A stretch of DNA of 64,000 nt, taken from Lumbricus terrestris. Its lineage: Eukaryota; Annelida; Clitellata; Crassiclitellata; Lumbricidae. The notes under the pieces are model-generated. The model did not search any database and had not been told where the DNA came from. It saw nothing but the letters and a program-made list of their open reading frames with translations. Every line of letters starts with the position of its first letter. Positions within the stretch are counted from its first letter, which is position 1. The DNA is taken from NCBI GenBank assembly GCA_949752735.1, contig OX457036.1:15949433-16013432 (forward strand), in the 5' to 3' direction. A program made the translations under genes and the position numbers. This document shows, one piece after another, positions 11,177-21,837 of this stretch.

Positions 11177-11524
11177 TCAGATTGATTCGATATTCACCTT
11201 CAATTTACGGACGGTGAATATTCCGAAAATTAACGTCGAAAATGCTTCGTAAGCAAAATCCACCGTAGATATTCCTCCAATTGAAAATATTCCTCCAATT
11301 GAAAATATTCCTCCAAATGAAAATATTCCTCCAATTGAAAATATTCCTCCAATTGAAAATATTCCTCCGATTGAAAATGTTGCTCCAATTGAAAATATTC
11401 CTCCGATTGAAAATGTTGCTCCAATTGAAAATATTCCTCCGATTGAAAATATTCCTCCAAATGAAAATATTCCTTCAATTGAAAATGTTGCTCCGATTGA
11501 AAATATTCCTCCGACTGAGTTCAC
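11177..11524 (-). other. Possible small leader ORF of element A (115 codons, repeat peptide)
   Basis: On the sense strand of element A, between the primer site and Gag, an ATG-initiated frame reads through the 18-bp repeats as a hexapeptide periodicity (GGIFSI with variants). A second frame at 11230-11478 reads EEYFQL repeats. Because 18 is a multiple of three and the unit has no stop, such frames arise automatically. I cannot tell whether any is translated. It could also act as an upstream ORF. Confidence 0.3.
11277..11513. repeat. 18-bp tandem repeat in the leader of element A, about 13 copies
   Basis: The unit AATTGAAAATATTCCTCC repeats about 13 times, with GATT/AAAT and ATGTTGCT variants. 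It lies in the untranslated leader between the tRNA-Leu primer site and the Gag start. Confidence 0.92.
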
Positions 11525-11552
11525 TATCCCAACGTCCGTTGCTTGAATTCAG

Positions 11553-11571
11553 TATCCCACCGCTGCCACCA
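11553..11571 (-). promoter_or_regulatory. tRNA-Leu primer-binding site of element A
   Basis: On the minus strand TGGTGGCAGCGGTGGGAT follows the 5' LTR after four bases. Its complement ATCCCACCGCTGCCACCA matches the 3' end of metazoan tRNA-Leu(UAG), including the added CCA. This is the minus-strand priming site of reverse transcription. Confidence 0.85.
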
Positions 11572-11575
11572 AAAA

Positions 11576-12158
11576 TGTCAACACCCAATTGACCTTCAAA
11601 GTTTTCTCCCGTTTTTTCCCTTGTGTTCAGTAGCGTAGCCTACACCTAGCCTAGTCACTGTATTTCGTTATCTAAAGCTAGGGTATAAATCTCTAAAGTT
11701 CTTAACTTGTTCAATTACAACAAAGCTCTGTTTCTTGTATTTTCTTCTTCTTCGTTCATAACACACGCAGATAACACAACAATAGATCAACGACGACAAA
11801 CGCTTGAATTCTACGACAGCAACGCAACTATTATTATCTAAACTCCACTGTTCTCTAAAACGTCTTCTACTCTCTCTCTACTATCAACGCCTTCTTCTAC
11901 TACTTCTTACACTGTCTGGGCGTACACTCTTCCCCTGGCCGCTCTGTCCTTCTCTCTGCCTCTCTTCGTGTATCTGTCCGTCTGTCTGTCTGTCTCTCTC
12001 GCTCTCTCGCGCGCTTCGGCGACGGTCGGCCGAGCCGCGCTAACTTTCCCGCCAGTCTGGCACCTGCAGGCCTAACTGTCTAGACGCTGACCTTGAGCTG
12101 GTCTAGTCGTACGCCTAAACATCAACTGACTAAATAGACTATACAAAATTAGCTCACA
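11576..12158 (-). repeat. LTR of element A (5' LTR)
   Basis: 583 bp, the partner of 4714-5296. It should carry the element's promoter; I did not identify a TATA box with confidence. Confidence 0.95.
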
Positions 12159-12350
12159 CATACTTAATACAAATTTGCAATACATACATAGTGACATGCA
12201 TATATACTTACATACATGCTAAAATACTTACATACATACATACATAAATGCATACTTACATACATACTCACATACAAACATACATGCTGACATACATACT
12301 TACTTGATACTTACATTCATGCTTGCATACTTACATACATGCATACATAC
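12159..12350. repeat. (ACAT)n microsatellite, right half of the foldback centre
   Basis: Imperfect ACAT/GCAT units, the inverted counterpart of 4395-4713. Confidence 0.88.
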
Positions 12351-12780
12351 ACTGGACCTAAATGTAAGGAGACGGGGGGTAAGGGCAGGGGTAATGTCCT
12401 ACGGGGGGTAATGGCAGGGGGGTAATGGCAAGGGGTAATGGGCCGGGGGGTAAAGTCCTAGACCCCCCTGCAAATACATGAGTTGGTATATTTGCGCTCA
12501 GACTTCTCAGTCGTGCTTAAGACGATGACAGGACGCTTGGGTTAAACCGTTCGAATAATTGCTTCCGAGCAAGACGTTAAAAATAGATACAGCTCCATGT
12601 CTTAGGACAGTTTTCCGACAACTTAAAAAACTTCAGTACCTACCTCTCTTGTCTGTATATTTTTTTATAGGGGTACATCACAAGATAGCATTGCACTGTT
12701 AGATACTGCCCTGCATTGTAATTTAATTGTGCATGAGATAAAATATTGGAAATTGTTATTTTTATTTTATTTATCCATTT

Positions 12781-12989
12781 CTATAGCGCCTCTTCAAGAT
12801 CCATACTCAGAGGCGCCCCCCGACTACAGCGCGGACACTGCATCGGAGTTTCACGCCGAAGCGCCCAAGCAATTGCGAGTGAAGGACTTGCTCAAGGTCC
12901 CTATATACGCGGCGACTTGAGGTGGATTCGAACCTCGAACCTTCCGGCTTCAAGGCAACGAAGCTACCACTACACCAACGCGCCCCACA
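12781..12989 (-). mobile_element. tRNA-derived SINE, copy 2
   Basis: Same family as 1784-1988. This copy has the longer linker after the B box (TCAAGTCGCCGCGTATATAG on the minus strand) and a degenerate A box. Confidence 0.85.
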
Positions 12990-13639
12990 AATCTCGTAAG
13001 TGTCTACATATCTTGAAGCTGGATGTCAGATTTCAAGCAATTGTTATTTCAAGAATCATATGCACAACCTTCAGTTGCGGAATTTTTCACGTCACTTGAT
13101 ATTGCGTGCATCAATGCGGCCCAGTCTGCCATAGACGACTACTGTAGCCTACTGCTCTGAAAAAGGTTCGTAGATGGCTATTATCTGAGACGACTCATAC
13201 TGCGGAAGAGCTGATTATTCGAGCACACAAGAAGCTCTTTCAGAATTCACAGTTCTTTGGCCTTCTCTTGCCACCTCTTCATGAGGACAACTTGGACAAG
13301 TAGGCTATATACTTACTCCGCAAGAGAGGACATCCTTTCATGTTGCCGATCTTTAAATCAAATTGTTTTTAATCAAATTTGCTTTTTAAAATAGTTTCAT
13401 CAACAGACTTCAGTTATATTGAGCTATGCATATGCACGAGTGACCCTAAAATCTGTACAGGGTACAATATAATTTTGTGTCATTTTCAATTGTGTGGGTC
13501 TGAAAACTTATGAAAGATATTCACATAGCCTAAGTGTTTTCTGGACGCTGTTGTGTACTTCACAGAACTGATTGGAATTCCAAAGTTTGGTAAATGTTAC
13601 TGTTTGAGTTTACTACGACATTCGTTCATTCATTAATTC

Positions 13640-13670
<31 letters not shown>

Positions 13671-14072
13671 CATTCATTCATTCATTCATTCATTACTTCA
13701 TTCATTCATTACTTCATTCGTTCATTCATTGCTTCATCGATTCACTGGAATTTGTTTCAAGCTGCATTGGCTGCCAATGAGTCTTATAGGCATCGAGTTT
13801 AATATCGTTATGTTGGTGCGTACCATACTGAGTACAGTTGAGTACGGTCGTCTGTCCAATCATTCCCCCAGTCTGCCCTAGAAGACTACTGTATTGCATG
13901 TCATGCCATGGCCATCTGACTATTGACATATTGACAATATCCAGAGGGTCATGATTCCTGGCCGCATATATACCTACATGTACGCAATGGCCTTGTTCAT
14001 ACCACCCATCGCCTTCCTCCTTTATATGGACTTGGTACTGGCACTATGCCTTCTTCTACAAGCTTACTGCAC
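12990..14072. other. No gene recognised; short coding-like segment and (CATT)n
   Basis: At 13163-13306 the plus strand has about 47 sense codons rich in charged residues (KVRRWLLSETTHTAEELIIR at the start) ending in TAG. It might be a transposon relic, but I cannot name it. Positions 13613-13735 are CATT/GATT microsatellite. Confidence 0.4.
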
Positions 14073-14335
14073 CAGTGGCGTAGCCAAGAATTCATGATGG
14101 GGGTGGGTTGAGGTTTTATGGCCAGGCCGGATGCCATTCCTGACACCAAACCAACAGTAGCCTATTACAGTAAATAAAAAGGGAATAAAGTAACAAAGAG
14201 AATAAAGTTAGAAAAACAATTGCTACTACAAGCAATTGTTTTTTTCTTATTTAAGTGGAAAAATAACCTTTAAAAAGGTTTTTCCCACGCCAATGGTGGG
14301 TTTAACCCCCGAAACCTCCATTGGCTACGCCACTG
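14073..14335. mobile_element. hAT-type MITE, CAGTGGCGTAGCC family
   Basis: Terminal inverted repeats CAGTGGCGTAGCCAAG and its complement are flanked by 8-bp direct repeats TACTGCAC (14065-14072) and TACTGCAA (14336-14343). 263 bp with no transposase. Relatives lie at 54102-54265 and, split by element B, at 56362 onward. Confidence 0.87.
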
Positions 14336-14364
14336 TACTGCAAAACCGGCATGGAAGACTCCTC

Positions 14365-14550
14365 CTAGCGGTCGGGGCTTCGCATTCCAGAAAAGGTTTC
14401 CAGGACATCATCTGCCACATGAGCTTTGTTAGTCTGTTGTCGTCTAACGACAGTCGCTGTATCAAAGCAGAGTCGATCATCATCCCCCTCCTCCTTAAGA
14501 CGTAGTGGGACTGGCACTATACCATCTTCTGTGCCTCTACTTTGCATGCG
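14365..14550 (-). pseudogene. Coding-like segment of unknown origin
   Basis: On the minus strand about 60 codons starting MQSRGTEDGIVPVPLRLKEE run to a stop near 14365. They have balanced composition and no repeats. A similar but diverged word (EEGIVPVPSPYK) is encoded on the same strand near 14020-14056. I do not recognise the family; it may be an exon or a decayed mobile element ORF. Confidence 0.3.
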
Positions 14551-14687
14551 TTTAAAAAACCATCCGATCGACGCTGTGCATTGCCATTCGGGAGCTACAT
14601 AAAAAAAATTACAATTACAAACTATATGATGCATTGTATAATACGGGTGTGTTGTCGTAGTGCAGTGTTTGTTTGTTTGTTTGTATG

Positions 14688-14895
14688 TGCACTTGCTATA
14701 GCGCCCCTTCAAGCTCTCTCTACTCAGAGGCGCTCCCGAATGCAGAGCGGACACTGCATCGGAGTTTCACGCCGAAGCGCTGAGCAATTGCGGGTGAAGC
14801 ACTTGCCCAAGGTCCTTACGCGGCGAGGTGAATTCGAACCTCGAACCTTCCGGCTTCAAGGCAACGACGCCACCACTACACCACCGCGCTCCACA
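14688..14895 (-). mobile_element. tRNA-derived SINE, copy 3
   Basis: Same family as 1784-1988, with intact A-box-like (GGTGTAGTGGTGG) and B-box (GGTTCGAATTC) words on the minus strand. Confidence 0.88.
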
Positions 14896-14903
14896 GTGTA
14901 AGG

Positions 14904-15255
14904 TATATATATATATACCTGGTTGAGTTCATGATGTGGTGGACTTGGTAGAGTATGCATGGTAGGGTTCACAATACATGGTAGGTATGCAAACTACACA
15001 TAGTAGGATGTACATGGAAGGTCATTCATGGCAGAGTATGTAAAAGCTTACAATACTTGGTAGGGTATACAATGCATGGTAGGCACGCATGGCAGGTATT
15101 GTATTTTAGGCTATGCTATACATGGTAGAGTGTACATTGTAGGGTATACATTGCATGGCACATGGTAGGCATACATAGTAGGATATACATGGTAGAGTGT
15201 ACAGAACCATGGTATACATGGTCGAATTACACAATATAAAAAGTTTATACATAAA
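14904..15255. repeat. Degenerate TACACATGGTAGG repeats
   Basis: Words such as ACATGGTAGG, CATGGTAGAGT and AGGGTATACA recur at irregular 15-40 bp spacing, after a short (TA)n tract. This looks like an eroded tandem array. Confidence 0.65.
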
Positions 15256-15500
15256 GGGTATACTACACATGGTAAAGTGGTAGGGCATACACAATACAGG
15301 TTGCTATGTTACAGCAGTGCAGCCTATTTTTTATACGACAGGGTATAGGCCTACTATTCATGGTAAAGTGGTAGGGCATACACAATACAGGTTGCTATGT
15401 TACAGCAGTGCAGCATATTTTTCATACGACAGGGTATATTATCCATGGTAAAGTGGTAGGGCATACAGTATACAGGGTACTATGTTACAGCATTGCCTGG
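15256..15500. repeat. About 88-bp tandem repeat, 2.7 copies
   Basis: The block starting CATGGTAAAGTGGTAGGGCA recurs at about 15268, 15359 and 15444 (periods 91 and 85). Each includes GCTATGTTACAGCA and TACGACAGGGTATA. Confidence 0.88.
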
Positions 15501-16721
15501 CATAGATCAGTATTAGTATAGTGTGGCGCAATTTAAGCGTGATTATTATAGCGCAAGAGCAGACACGAAGTTGGCTCTATATAATGAAACGATGGAGCAA
15601 ATGGAGCCACGTGATATATTGTCCGCTGATGAAACATGATAGTCGGCTGATAGATCTTGCCGTCCTTCCAATCTGATTGCCAATGTGTGCAATTCGATGG
15701 CAATTTCCTAAGCGACGAATCTTAGCCAGTCTTCAGTGCTTTCTCATCCACTGCTTATGGCAATCGATTGGGCAATCAGTAAATAAATCTATTAAGTGCA
15801 CATGTGCACATATGTTTATTTACGTACACGCAGAATACGAACCTTAATAAATATACAGACCTGCGTATAAATGCACGTAGGTCTATACAAAAGGACTTCA
15901 ACAAATATAGGCTACTTATTACTTATACTTAGGCCATATGTATCAGGCTATATTAATCTTATGTAGCCTATGCCGAACGTCAACCTTGATAGGCGTGGTA
16001 TAATGCTACAATATGCGCATCATGAAAGGAGCGTGATTCGACAGCTGAATTTTAACAGGGCCTACAATACTGTAGCCTAGGCCTATTGCATTGTATATAA
16101 GCATTTATAAAGCGCCTCTTACAGACTAGCTATTCAGAGGCGTTGTCAGCGTGTCCTTCACTATCGAGTTGTAATTGTAAAGTACGATAACACATGATAT
16201 ATAATATATATTTATATGTAATTTTATGTATTTAGTCGGTCGCAAGCTACTTGTACGGTATGCCTGTATATAGAAGTTGCATACACTGTATACTAAAGCT
16301 CAGGGTTGTGCAACAGGTCTAATGGAAACTGTAAACATCGGAGACAGGAAGGTTTTTGGACTAATGGATTAGGTTACAAAAAAATTATGAGTAATGAGTA
16401 TATAAGATGATGGTCGTAGCCAGATAAAAATTTCGAAGTTTCTATATTTTGGGGGCAATTTCTGGTGTAAATAACCCCCAAACACCAAGAATTACGCAGA
16501 ATGTGTTTTAAATATTCAGAAATTTTTATTTTTATTTTACAGGGCTTGAATCGTGGAGCTTGGAGTCCCTAAATGCGTCCATGAGTAAGATAGACTGCTC
16601 TAAGCACATGCATCAATGGTCATTATAGATAATAGTGATGTTTAATATTATTATTATTATACAAGGTCTATGCTGAAATCTAATTCATATTAATAATTAT
16701 CGTTTAAACAATAATCCGGTT
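15501..16721. other. No gene; SINE fragment near 16100
   Basis: Mostly unique AT-rich DNA. Around 16105-16150 AAAGCGCCTCTTACAGACTA and TATTCAGAGGCG resemble the 3' body of the SINE family on the minus strand, as a decayed fragment. Nothing else recognised. Confidence 0.5.
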
Positions 16722-16960
16722 GACAGACCGCAACCGGTTATAGTGTACAATATTATCATGTAGGCCTAGTTGAAACAATTTACAGGAACTCAGATTACAG
16801 AATACACAAATCTTAACTATACTAACAGAGCAGACAGCCTGCAATACATGGCGCTAATAGCAGCCTACAAAGCATATCCGCCCAGCGGGGGCTCGAACTC
16901 ACTACCTCTCGCACTCTTGGCCAGCGTGTTATCCATTACTCTACCGGGCCCCCTCCAAAT
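16722..16960 (-). mobile_element. Retroposon fragment with a tRNA-like segment
   Basis: The word CCGGTTGACAGACCGCAACC and about 90 following bases recur at 27833-27945. Next to it, on the minus strand, GCCCGGTAGAGTAATGGATA and GAGTTCGAGCCCCCGCTGGG look like A and B boxes of a second tRNA-derived SINE. Confidence 0.6.
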
Positions 16961-17211
16961 TAGCTTGGTTGGGCGACGTTCAGCAGATGGCGACCATTGA
17001 AAAAGCATGTCTACGGTATCCTGTAGTTCAGCTGTCCACTTCTTATCTTTTGACGCCTTCTCGAATGCATGGAACACACCAAAGAATGAAAATTTAGGAC
17101 GAACGACTTTTATGCAACATTGGCGACATCACACGATTGATACATGGACAGCGTAATTTCTTTGCACTGGAATCGGGAATACGAAGCTGGAGAGTAAGGG
17201 GAAGAGCTACT

Positions 17212-17526
17212 CAGTGGCGGCGCCAGGATTTCAGTTTCGGAGGGGCTGAAGCCCGCGGAAAAATTTTCCATTTTCGCCGCCAAAATTTCTGACGACCTTT
17301 TTTTTTTTTTTTTTTTTTCTTTAGTCATCGACCAAAATCTCATGAAAATTTTCCATTTTCGCCGCCAAAATTTCTGACGACCTTTTTTTTTTTTTTTTTT
17401 TTTAGTCATCGACCAAAAATCGTGGATTTTCTATGTAAAATAATTAAAATGCCCATTTTTTAGGGGGGGGGCTTAGCCTCCTGTAGGGGGGCTTAGCCCC
17501 CCCAGCCCCTCCTAGCGCCGCCACTG
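17212..17526. mobile_element. hAT-type MITE with CAGTGGCGGCGCC ends
   Basis: 315 bp with inverted ends CAGTGGCGGCGC / GCGCCGCCACTG and an exact 8-bp target-site duplication GAGCTACT at 17204-17211 and 17527-17534. Inside, a segment with TTCGCCGCCAAAATTTCTGA, GACGACC, a T-run and TAGTCATCGACC occurs twice in tandem (about 17253-17340 and 17341-17415). No transposase. Confidence 0.92.
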
Positions 17527-17814
17527 GAGCTACTGGAAGAGAGAATGGGAAGATGGAAAGGATGGGAGTGTAAGATAGGGTGGAGTGGAACAGGGATGAG
17601 GTCAAAGACAGGGAATAGGAATGGGAGAGAGACAACGTATGAAAGAGAAGAACAGTGATACGAATAAAGACACATAGAGGGACAGGAGGGGAGTCGAAAT
17701 AATATTATATATATGGAACTATATATAATTAGGCCCATACATAACTATAGGTCTATAGTCTATAATTTTATATACATATATATATATATATATGGAACTA
17801 TATATAATTAGGCC

Positions 17815-18144
17815 CAAGGGTGGAAACAGACATTTTCGAAAGGTCGGGAGGCAAATATTTTCGGTCTTGGGACAGAATTTTTTTCGTCTTGGTCGCCGAT
17901 AATTCTGATGATCTTTTTTTAGTCATTTGTCTCCAATTTCCAAGAAAAAGATACCCCATTTTATCGGCCGAAATAGTTGACGACATTTTTATAGTCGCGC
18001 ACGGACTTCCTGGGTGTGGGGAGGGCCTACGAGATTTACCGGTTGGGGGGGCCACGTCAACTTTCCGAGCCAGAATAGCTGGTCAAAAATAAAGAAATTT
18101 CTAAATGGGGCCATGGCCGGATTGGCCCCCTGGATCCGCCTCTG
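17815..18144. mobile_element. hAT-type MITE, degenerate CAGGGGCGGA family
   Basis: Ends CAAGGGTGGAAACAG and GGATCCGCCTCTG are degenerate forms of the ends at 41673-42037. An exact 8-bp duplication ATTAGGCC lies at 17807-17814 and 18145-18152. Two diverged GACGACC/T-run/AGTCAT modules sit inside (about 17880-17930 and 17955-17995). Confidence 0.85.
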
Positions 18145-19411
18145 ATTAGGCCTAAACATAATTATATATGTAAATATGTATCAGATATCATGAAAATGTT
18201 TGAAAATAAACTCTACGAGAAATTGTGAAATTTTGGAAATCTATATTTCGTAAAATGTAAGCATCGTTACTCAGAAGCTAAGCACAGAGTATCAACTCAT
18301 CTAGGCCTACGGATGAAAGAGAAATTAGACACAGGACGATTGGAACTTTGTTCCCAGATGTCAAGTACAATAATTGGAAATAAGCGTGCAAACATAATTA
18401 CTGGCGATGTTAAATAGGTTTCATTTCAAACCACATAGTATAATTAATATAATTATGTCTAATAATTAATTATGTATCCTTTTGTAAGTAGGCCTAATTG
18501 AGATTCCTGATCACGCTGTGCGAAGTTTAATTTCAATTTGTCTAGCACGTGCCTCATTATTGCTTGTATTGACTAGTTAACTTGGTCATAACATGTAATT
18601 ATCATACCTGATCTCATGAACCATAGCATAATTAGGCCTATTGTAGGTTACACCGTGGACGTGGCCGTTGTTGTTTCTTTTTAAACCATTGTATGATTGT
18701 ATCCACCAATTGTTTGAAATCGCTGACCAAAGTCAACGATTTCAAACCAAAAGCTTAGTTTAGGTAGGCTAATAGGCCTAATGATCTCATAGTTCCGCAA
18801 TGTAATTTTCCCTGTTGTCCTATAGGGTTTCGCTTTTTAATTATTCCGCCCAACCTAACACCTACAGCACTTTGAATTAGCCTACTAGCAGTCCGGATGT
18901 AAAAGTTGAACCAACACTTATAGTAGCTTGAACTCCTCTATTATAAGCGGAGCAAAAACGAAACGCGGCGATCGCGACGCCCAAGCCAGACATTAAATTG
19001 CAATTAAATATTGCACAAAAGGTAAATATTGAAACCAAATTTAAAGCTAAACCTAACCTTTTCAAGTATAGGCTGACCAACTTCTATATTAGACCTACAT
19101 TAATTCTGGATCATGATCATGTCATGACACGTCGTGACGATTGCAATCACGAGATATTAAATTCTATGCTTGACCGTATTAGAAGGTGCTCTTCCATTTT
19201 GATTCCTCGCACTAAATAATAGGTCTATAGAGGCCTAGTTGTAGCCATATGACTCGCGGTGAATGCAACAATTTATCCTACCTGCTAAAAGTCTGAACAG
19301 ATTTACTGAGGAACTTTGTGGCTAGGCGGAGTAATTATTTATTAATTAATTATTTATGTTGAAAGCAACGACTATCCCTGCTTTTAAGAAATAAGCGCGA
19401 GGATAATTGAA
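18145..19411. other. No gene recognised upstream of the NHL gene
   Basis: AT-rich, with several AGGCCTA words. It should contain the promoter of the NHL gene, but I see no clear TATA box or other element. Confidence 0.5.
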
Positions 19412-19676
19412 ATGGTTTCTGCAACCACCGTTGCTGTTGTTTCCGTTGTTGCTCTGTTGTCTACCTTCGCACAATCCGGAATTAGGGCACAACAGACTAT
19501 GGGCTTCTCTTCCGAAGATGATGATTCCTGTCCAGTGTGTCCACAGTTGGAAGAGGGATGTGAATTCGAAGCAGCGGAGAACACGATTCTTCGAAGTGCA
19601 TTGGAAAGTAATCAGCGAAAGATGGAGGCACTGGAAAAGGAGCTGCGCAGGCTGAGGACTCGAGAATTACAATCAC
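19412..19676 (+). CDS. NHL gene exon 1 (signal peptide, coiled coil)
   Basis: 88 codons plus one base. The frame continues 16 codons past the proposed donor before a stop, so an unspliced 104-residue product is an alternative. The leftover C joins TC of exon 2 to make a Leu codon. Confidence 0.65.
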
Positions 19677-21671
19677 GTAGGCCTATTATCCTCGGTTTTA
19701 CCAGACTAACAGCGCAGTACGATTAATTTTTTAAACTGACAAGGCGCAGTATGATTAGAAGGCTGTATAGACTTTTTAAACGTTGACTAATAGCCTACTT
19801 TTGTCGTCGATGCGTCCTGAAAGGAATTGGGTAAAAATCTATAATTTATACATGGATGTGCAATTGAGCACCGAACAGCAAACAGATTTAAAATAAAATA
19901 CTTTGTTCAACTTTCACCACCCGATACAACGAATGCAAGCACATTGCTACGTTTCCGGCCGCATAAGTCAGTTCAATGTAGAATTAGTGCAATTTCCAAT
20001 ATCCAGAGACAATGGGATTGCTTGAGACAACACGCAGGATGGATTTCCACGAATATCAGTAGGCCTACATGTAATGTGAGAGTGGAGTGATCTGAATATC
20101 ATTGTCACTCATTTAAATGACCGAGTTAAAGATAACTCATAAACTGCGAGCTCATGCGATCAGCAAGCATCCATGGTTTCACATCAGTTGAATTGAGGTC
20201 AGCCAATCAAATTTGTGTAGTTGATAACTCATGCCTTGGAGATGGAACCCGGTCTTAGAAAATTCAGAGGAATTGTGTTACTTGCAATCAGGGGCTGGAT
20301 AGTCTATGACCGATACTGGTAGTAGTCGAAGATGAAGTTTAGAGACGGAAAATTTAATAGATCTAATAATATCATTAAATTTTATTAAAATTAAAAGGCG
20401 CTATAATGATCGAGCACATACGGAGACATATTATGTCTTTGATTGTGCACAGCTATTAGGTCACCTTTTTGGTTACCGTATCTCGTAAAGGCGCTTTCTA
20501 CGCTAACATTGTAACTCCATGTCAACGGCACAGAGCGCACAGCGTTAAACAATAATACGGACACACATGTCATGCTCGGCTGACTTGGAGGTATCACTGA
20601 TGAGCTCTAGCAAGCACGTAGATCTAGACCATCCAATGGACTACCATCCAGGGCCGATAAAGTCTCTTTACAATTGACTGTTCATATGTTTGTGGTCCGG
20701 ACTGCAGTATGGAGAAACCTTGCAGGGACGCCATTCATTCTGTTATTAAATAGGCCTATGATTTAAAAAATTACGCTAATAATGAATTATTGAGGTTTGA
20801 TATATAATTTATGATTATATAATTATTGATTTGATCATTATTTGCTACAGTCAGAGCAACATTTACCGGCAGACTTGGCATTTCGTCGTCTCCCCGTGGA
20901 ATGACTAAAGTTGGGGATATAATCTATGTGCTGGGTGACACACCTGGTACTGATACGACCAATGTCTTCGAGGATGGGAATGACTTCCGTTTTGTACAAG
21001 AAATCGCTTTGAACGAAACTCAATACCTGTCCGACATTGCATATAGCAGCAAATCAGAACTAATATACATCAGTGACTATAATGCGAGATGCATTTGGGT
21101 GATGGCGACAAAAGGTGAGTATAATTTGACGAAATGGTTGACGGGTGTAACCGGTCCACATCGCCTTTCGTTCTCCACAGAAGGACATCTGATGTTGTTG
21201 AATAATCAGCCTTCTAGCCAATTGGAGATCTACTCGTTGACTGCCACACTCATCCGAAAAATTATCTTACCCAAAGACGTCAAGGTTCCCATTCATGTCG
21301 TTCAGACATCGAACGGAAACTTCATCCTCATTCACCAGTTCAATTATAATTATAGATCTAAATGGACGGTTAGTCAACTGACGAAAGATGGTCTGCTGAT
21401 CCGTCGTTTTATTCCCAGGAACGAATCGCAGGAGCTAAACGAACCTGCACACATGTCGCTAGACTCGGACAACAATCGACTGTTTGTGGCGGATAGTTTT
21501 AACAACCGAGTGGTTTTATTTGATGCGATAGATCCAACTTGGAGTCAAGTTTTCGTGACCGAAGAGATGCATGGAATCCGTCATCCTTGGAGATTGTTTT
21601 ACGATGCGAACAATAGACAGTTATTTGTGGTACAATTATATGCCAATATCACTGTATTTGAAATAAACTAA
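19412..21671 (+). CDS. Secreted coiled-coil / NHL-like beta-propeller protein (2 exons)
   Basis: Joining 19412-19676 to 20851-21671 gives 361 residues. Exon 1 ends in phase 1 at a GTAGGC donor; exon 2 begins after TTTGCTACAG. Residues 1-26 look like a signal peptide (MVSATTVAVVSVVALLSTFA then a polar stretch). CPVCPQLEEGC and a predicted coiled coil (about 53-85) follow. Residues 89-361 hold five or six strand-rich blocks of NHL/six-bladed propeller type, such as LIYISDYNARCIWVMA, NRLFVADSFNNRVVLFD and RQLFVVQLYANITVFEI. Several N-x-T/S sites fit an extracellular protein. The fold suggests protein binding, perhaps matrix or immune; the ligand is unknown. The downstream neighbour is the convergent SWT1-like gene. 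The propeller is well supported, the exon join moderately. Confidence 0.72.
19677..20850 (+). other. Intron of the NHL gene
   Basis: About 1.17 kb, GT-AG. Its segment 19788-20458 is duplicated downstream at 22163-23030. Confidence 0.6.
19788..20458. repeat. Duplicated segment L, copy 1
   Basis: About 85-90 percent similar by eye to 22163-23030, once the MITE at 22534-22859 is removed. Shared words include TTTATACATGGATGTGCAAT and AAGGCGCTATAATGATCG. Confidence 0.8.
20851..21671 (+). CDS. NHL gene exon 2 (beta-propeller)
   Basis: 821 nt ending in TAA, the whole propeller in one exon. The frame is open from the acceptor; an internal Met at 20901 is not needed once exon 1 is joined. An AATAAA word overlaps the stop region. 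Confidence 0.82.
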
Positions 21672-21837
21672 AGTATAATAAGACACTTATTATTTTGAGA
21701 ACCCGAAGCGACATTTCTGGATTATCAACTTATAACAACTCCTTAGTCGTTTATGAACACAAAAGTTTTTTGTAATGTAAGAGAAACGTTTAAAACGCTA
21801 GTAGGGCCTACGTTTGTATTTGCATTGCTTCAAGTAA

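Larger units (their letters stand above)
4714..12158 (-). mobile_element. Complete Gmr1-like Ty3/gypsy retrotransposon A
   Basis: Two 583-bp LTRs (TGTCAAC...CTCACA) in direct orientation flank a minus-strand internal region. Read on the minus strand the order is: 5' LTR (11576-12158), tRNA-Leu primer site, 18-bp repeat leader, one Gag-Pol frame, purine tract, 3' LTR (4714-5296). The 5-bp direct repeat CATAC lies directly outside both ends (4709-4713, 12159-12163). I could not find a difference between the LTRs by eye, and the coding frame is intact, so the insertion is very young and may be competent. The pol order PR-INT-RT-RH places it with the Gmr1 group. Confidence 0.93.
4263..12466. mobile_element. 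Foldback (long inverted repeat) element split by retrotransposon A
   Basis: The left arm starts GGTATCCGGACTTTACCCCC and holds repeated GGCCCATTACCCCC-type units to about 4390. The right arm (about 12350-12466) is its inverted counterpart and ends with GGGGGGTAAAGTCC. Both arms contain the word TTAGGTCCAGTGTATG in opposite orientation next to microsatellite DNA. The 9-bp word CCTGCAAAT lies immediately outside both ends (4254-4262 and 12467-12475) and looks like a target-site duplication. The superfamily is not identified. Its centre is now occupied by an LTR retrotransposon. Confidence 0.7.

Noticed and set aside
11277..11513. CRISPR-like array
   Set aside because: 18-bp units are directly adjacent without unique spacers, inside an LTR element of an animal genome.
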